A stretch of 64,000 nucleotides of DNA, taken from contig MNCI01017913.1 in the NCBI GenBank assembly GCA_015680685.1, positions 316,931 to 380,930 of the forward strand, written 5' to 3'. This document shows, in pieces, positions 59,986 to 64,000 of the stretch. The position numbers and the translations under genes were made by a program. The notes below the pieces were generated by a model. That model was not told the origin of the DNA and made no database searches. It saw only the letters and a program-made list of their open reading frames with translations. The stretch's first letter is position 1. Each line of letters opens with the position of its first letter. Origin of the DNA: Gnetum montanum (taxonomy: Eukaryota; Streptophyta; Gnetopsida; Gnetales; Gnetaceae).

Positions 59986-60640
59986 TTGGGTTCATCCCAG
60001 ATTTGGGCGTCTACAATTCGATTTTTGTCTCTAGTAGTGCCTAAAATAGAACGTGACCGCGAGGGAGCTGCACCTCACCATTTCCATGACAAAGAAAGGG
60101 ATAAATACAGACACCGCCACCATGAAGAAATGGAGCAACGTGACAAGGATTTTGCAGATTCGAGATACCAGAAAATCAGGCACAATGATGATGATGGCAA
60201 TAAAATCATAACAGCGATCCAGCGGCTAGAGTTTCTAGCTCACGTAGGCGCAGAGCAGTGGTTCGGTAGCGACGCCGTCACAGGTGTCGATGTTCGTCAG
60301 CCGCACAACAGAGACAGCGCGTGGATGGAGGACAGGAAGTGCAAGTGCAGTATTATTTTTGCCAAGTTTCAAGGTTCTGCCGTCGTTGTTGCGACGGACT
60401 CCGTTGCACCCACCCACACATGCATCGCCAGTAATGCTGCTGCGGTTGAGACCACACCGTCGTCGTGGATCCATCGTTGCAATCACAGATCCAGCAACCG
60501 GAATCGTCACCGCCACCGTGGCCTTCTTGTAGAAAAACAGCACCAGCACGACACACAGCCATGGTAGACATGGAAGATGTGGAGACGGCGGTAGCAGAAT
60601 GGAGGATCCGAACACCATGAAGTAGCAACAATAACAGCTA
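59986..60640 (+). other. CpG-rich block with a 193-codon open frame, unknown
   Basis: Base composition changes sharply: many CpG dinucleotides (CACCGTCGTCGTGG, GTAGCGACGCCGTC) in a window otherwise poor in CpG. The plus strand has an open frame 59986-60567 with an Arg/Asp/His/Glu-rich start (HHFHDKERDKYRHRHHEEME) that resembles low-complexity regions of RNA-binding proteins. The minus strand has overlapping open frames (60618-60235 and 60631-60353). I cannot decide which, if any, is real. It may be a host gene fragment or an unmethylated promoter-like island. Confidence 0.35.
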
Positions 60641-61172
60641 TTGGAGATTTTAAGGGTTTAAACCAAGATTAGGGCCATATGAATTATAATTTTTTCAAAT
60701 TCCGCTGTAATAGGAACGTTCGCTACCTTGATGACCTCCACATTCAAATCGATTTCAGAAACCTCTATTGAATAGGCTGTATTTTCATTTTTTGGTTTGA
60801 AGACTTAGAGACCTACCATTGTTTACCCCAAGTTATGAAATATATTATTTACTGCCCATGAAAAATTTGCAATATTGGTTATCCTATTCAATGTCACATT
60901 ACATTAAAGTTAGCATAAAATGCTCCTCATTTTATGCATAACTTCCTAACTCCCTAACCACATAACCTTCTCCTAGCTTGTTGGACAAGTAATCTTCTGA
61001 TTGGTTAGTCAAATTCCTTGAGAGAGAAGTTAGGAGAGATATTTTTGAGATATTTGAAAATTGTAACTTCCCTATACATCACTTAGAAGACTTGACATCT
61101 CATTTTGGAGAAGCAAAATTAAAAGGATATATATGTATGGAGTAAGTAGCAACTATAGCTTGTATTCCTATG
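60641..61172. other. no gene recognised
   Basis: AT-rich sequence before the N gap; no repeat family identified. Confidence 0.4.
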
Positions 61173-61581
61173 NNNNNNNNNNNNNNNNNNNNNNNNNNNN
61201 NNNNNNNNNNNNNNNNNNNNNNNNNNNNNNNNNNNNNNNNNNNNNNNNNNNNNNNNNNNNNNNNNNNNNNNNNNNNNNNNNNNNNNNNNNNNNNNNNNNN
61301 NNNNNNNNNNNNNNNNNNNNNNNNNNNNNNNNNNNNNNNNNNNNNNNNNNNNNNNNNNNNNNNNNNNNNNNNNNNNNNNNNNNNNNNNNNNNNNNNNNNN
61401 NNNNNNNNNNNNNNNNNNNNNNNNNNNNNNNNNNNNNNNNNNNNNNNNNNNNNNNNNNNNNNNNNNNNNNNNNNNNNNNNNNNNNNNNNNNNNNNNNNNN
61501 NNNNNNNNNNNNNNNNNNNNNNNNNNNNNNNNNNNNNNNNNNNNNNNNNNNNNNNNNNNNNNNNNNNNNNNNNNNNNNNNN
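61173..61581. other. assembly gap (409 N)
   Basis: Run of N between genes A and B. Open frames spanning it are artefacts. Confidence 0.95.
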
Positions 61582-61949
61582 GTGTCATTTTACCTTGTTT
61601 AAATATTTGAGGTCTACACAAATCTGCTTTCTTTTCTTTTCTGCTTATTTCCATCGAATCTTGCTCTATTTCTAGTTTTCTTGTGGAACTATCTCTTTCT
61701 CTGGGGAAAATTAGGAGTAGATTGTGGAGTTGTGCTCAAATGTTTTTGCAAAATTTTATTTTTTACAAGTAGGTATTATAAGGACCGCATAGACTAGGCA
61801 GTTGAACAAAATAGGAAATTTTCAACAACTCACAGTACTTGGCAAAGTTGGCTGAATCTCTTTAAAGTAAGTCATTTGTAGTTCACATACAACGCAATCG
61901 TTACATTTCTCACAACCGTATGCTGCAACAGCACACACACATACTCACA
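61582..61949. other. downstream flank of gene A
   Basis: No exon recognised. A GTGAGT directly after 61949 in minus sense could be a donor, so gene A might continue and be spliced to further exons. Confidence 0.35.
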
Positions 61950-63965
61950 TTAACTACTGAGTTTATTTGGAGGTATCTGGGCCTTGGTGTTGCTAGAGAC
62001 CAGCAGGCACCTAAATCCTGTTTGAGGACACTCGTTGGCGGTCGCGTCCTAAATGGTCGCCAGCAATAACTCCTTCTTGGAATTTGATCCTATGGGGATA
62101 CCATCAGTAGGGACACTGAAAAGGTCCACGAATAGCTAGTCATTAATGTAAATGGCCACCTACATGTCATGTATACATGTGTAGAAGTGGTTTGCCTTTT
62201 GGAGAAGGAGTCCACCAAGGAGAGCATCTCAGCAGCTGGAACGTTGGGGTTCAGGGTCAGGAACAAATATATAAGCCCTATGTTTTGGAGATTCTTGACT
62301 AGGGATTCCGAGGTCTCGTTGTATATCCAGCACTGGCTCATAGCTACTTCTCCATACTTGAAGTAGATGTTTCCCTCCTGATGCTTAGTAGTTATCACTA
62401 TCACCTCCTGGGACTTCTTCACTCCTACAACAGTTTGCACAAAAATGGTTAGCATAAAAACACAAAAAATACAAAGAAATGGAAAAGACACTCCAGCATA
62501 CTGTACCTACTACCTCGCTTACCAGGCTTATACGACAATAGGAAATGTGGAAGAATGACCAAAACGTCTTCCATGGGGATCAGTTTGAAGGGTGCCCATC
62601 CCTCATCCAACCAACCAGGCTCCTTGCATTTTCCATAGAGATTGGGATATTAGTCTAGATAGGTAGGATACTCACCCTTGCATTGACCTATTACACCAGC
62701 ACGCATGTTCTCAGTAGACGAGAACTCCCACAAGGCCATCTCTGCTATGGCCAATGCATCCATATCACCATGAAGCCCTGTCGCGTTAATGAGAAACCTG
62801 TTAACAAAAAAAAACATAGCATTAACGTTTGGCTAGTATAGCAAATGTCGCATAGCACAGTAGAATGTGGCTACAAAACTCACCCCCCAGCATAATAGAT
62901 GGTTCCTGGTGGGTTTTGAAAGCACATTCCCATATGACATGCAACAAACAATGTGTTTTAGAGGTGGTAGCAGTTGTACTCAGGCATATCCCAGATCCAA
63001 GCCAAATGTCTCAAATTTTGGGGGTGCTGACTGGATCCTTCTTCCTGCCCGCTACCAACTACCCCATCCTTAAAGTACCTCAGAATGCCCCAGCTTGCCC
63101 CAGGCAACAGGGTTTCTAGTATGATGGCCGCTACCTCCTCCTCTAAGTGTGACCAAATGATCACACTGAAGCATTGGAGGAGGAATTTTAGGAACTTCTG
63201 TGTTCTTGTCCTAAACTAGACCACCTAATCTCTCACATGTGTATGAGGAGGAGGAACATTGGCCGCTGATTTGTTCACACAACATAGGATCCCTACAATT
63301 TCCAAGACAATTAAAATTGGCATAGCATTATCCTGCATAACATAGTAGCAAATGTTAACTTCACGTTCAAGTGCAACACACATGCAGCGTAGAAAAACCT
63401 AGCATTTTAACAAATAGCGTAGCATAATCCTCTTCCTATACATAGCGTAGCAAAAGAGCATGAAAGCGATAACAGAGCGTAGCAATAGAGCAACTAGCCC
63501 TAATGGAAGCAATTACATTACGCTTTGGAAAAACACATGTCTCACTGCCACATCATGCATGGTCAAACCCTCTTGAGGGCCCTACACTAAGACATTTGAA
63601 AGCCAAGTGGACTAAATCAACCAAGTCTCTACTGAAATGACAGCCATAGCGATGGTGGTCTAGGCGATCTTGCATGTAATGGTGGCATAGCATTTTTACA
63701 TCCACCATGGCCAAAATGGCAACAATGATGGTGTAAAGGCCAAAACAATGAAAACATGATAGCTAAAACTGAATCGTAAAAAATGAAAGTAGAAAACAAA
63801 AATGATAATGGAAGCATGAGGAAACAAGAGAAGCCTAGTAGCCTACTAGGCCAATGACGTTTCTTCCCGCACCATGACGTGCGTTTGTGTCATGCACCCT
63901 AGGTTTTCCTTTACCTCATCGACCGTCGCGAGCACCAAGTGCATGAGTTCCTTCTTTGGAGCCAT
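61950..63965 (-). pseudogene. antisense four-exon gene A, family unknown
   Basis: Minus strand: exon 1 63965-63915 (MAPKKELMHLVLATVDE, donor GAG|GTAAAG), exon 2 63332-62884, exon 3 62797-62523, exon 4 62424-61950. Introns are GT-AG with long T-rich acceptors (TTTTTTTTTGTTAACAG before exon 3). Phases 0, 2, 1 join in frame at every boundary. Exon 2 begins DNAMPILIVLEIVG and has SHLEEEVAAIILETLLPGAS and NPPGTIYYAGG, continuing into exon 3 FLINATGLHGDMDALAIAEM, EGWAPFKLIPMEDVLVILPH, and exon 4 SQEVIVITTKHQEGNIYFKY. In exon 4 the protein-like frame shifts near 62170 (then LFVDLFSVPTDGIPIGSNSK) and ends TAA at 61950. Four earlier stops (two TAG, two TAA). About 410 codons. Family not recognised. 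Lies upstream of gene B on the same strand; the two may be one gene. Confidence 0.6.
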
Positions 63966-64000
63966 TGTTCTTCTTGCAGACTCTTCCTCATTGCTATGCT

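Larger units (their letters stand above)
50547..64000 (+). mobile_element. non-autonomous Tat-like element with antisense gene cargo, 3' end outside window
   Basis: Begins with a 1692-bp LTR inserted into an older pol (candidate target 5-mer CTATC, 50542-50546), then a primer site, leader, gag, protease and a short tandem repeat. RT, RNase H and integrase do not occur after protease. Instead, two multi-exon genes on the opposite strand occupy 56971-63965. The assignment of 56800-64000 to this element is inference. It rests on the shared CTACGC/GCGTAG word in LTR and introns and on the known habit of Tat elements to carry antisense additional ORFs between pol and 3' LTR. Finding the 3' LTR beyond 64000 would settle it. 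Confidence 0.55.

Noticed and set aside
61100-61675. Open frames on both strands across 61100-61675
   Set aside because: Artefacts of the 409-base N run.

Overview
This window is plant nuclear DNA, AT-rich and made almost entirely of old, broken, nested retrotransposons, with no intact host gene that I can recognise. Lineage hallmarks visible by eye are: Athila-like and Tat-like Ty3/gypsy elements (the Tat-like pol carries the extra archaeal-type RNase H known from plant Tat elements), SIRE-like Ty1/copia gag genes with initiator-Met primer sites, and one LINE reverse transcriptase. The density and age of the repeats suggest a large plant genome, possibly a gymnosperm; that is inference. Runs of N at 36334-36537 and 61173-61581 show a draft scaffold.

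Layout. 1-309 is the 3' part of an Athila-like LTR. 310-10581 holds decayed minus-strand coding tracts, including coiled coils of unknown family and a Tat-like gag. 10582-17454 is a minus-strand copia element (LTRs of 1152 and 1153 bp, a gag, no recognisable pol), itself interrupted by a solo Tat-like LTR at 13597-14373 flanked by the target duplication ATATG. 18790-19940 is another gag (minus). 22270-23260 is a LINE RT remnant; a copia element on the plus strand starts at its end (LTR, primer site, gag, 23262-26150). 26808-36760 is a complete but dead Athila-like element, bounded by a perfect AAAGG duplication. 39062-45490 is a minus-strand Tat-like element truncated in RT. 46000-48650 is a degenerate tandem array with a period near 180 bp. 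49260-50546 is a plus-strand Tat-like RT fragment cut by the next insertion.

The most unusual unit starts at 50547 and runs to the window's end: a Tat-like LTR, primer site, leader with a 164-bp duplication, gag and protease, then a short tandem repeat, with RT, RNase H and integrase missing. Downstream on the opposite strand I can reconstruct two multi-exon genes (56971-59530 and 61950-63965). Their GT-AG exon junctions keep frame, and their introns carry the same CTACGC/GCGTAG word that fills the LTR. I read this as a non-autonomous Tat-like element carrying antisense, intron-bearing additional genes. Introns in antisense cargo are expected to survive retrotransposition because they are not spliced from the genomic RNA. 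The 3' LTR, if present, lies beyond the window.

Decay style. In-frame stops are overwhelmingly TAG, with some TAA and TGA, at positions where the residue was probably Gln, Trp or Arg. Primer sites have lost CpGs, and catalytic Asp codons have become Asn. This is the pattern of long-term cytosine methylation and deamination.
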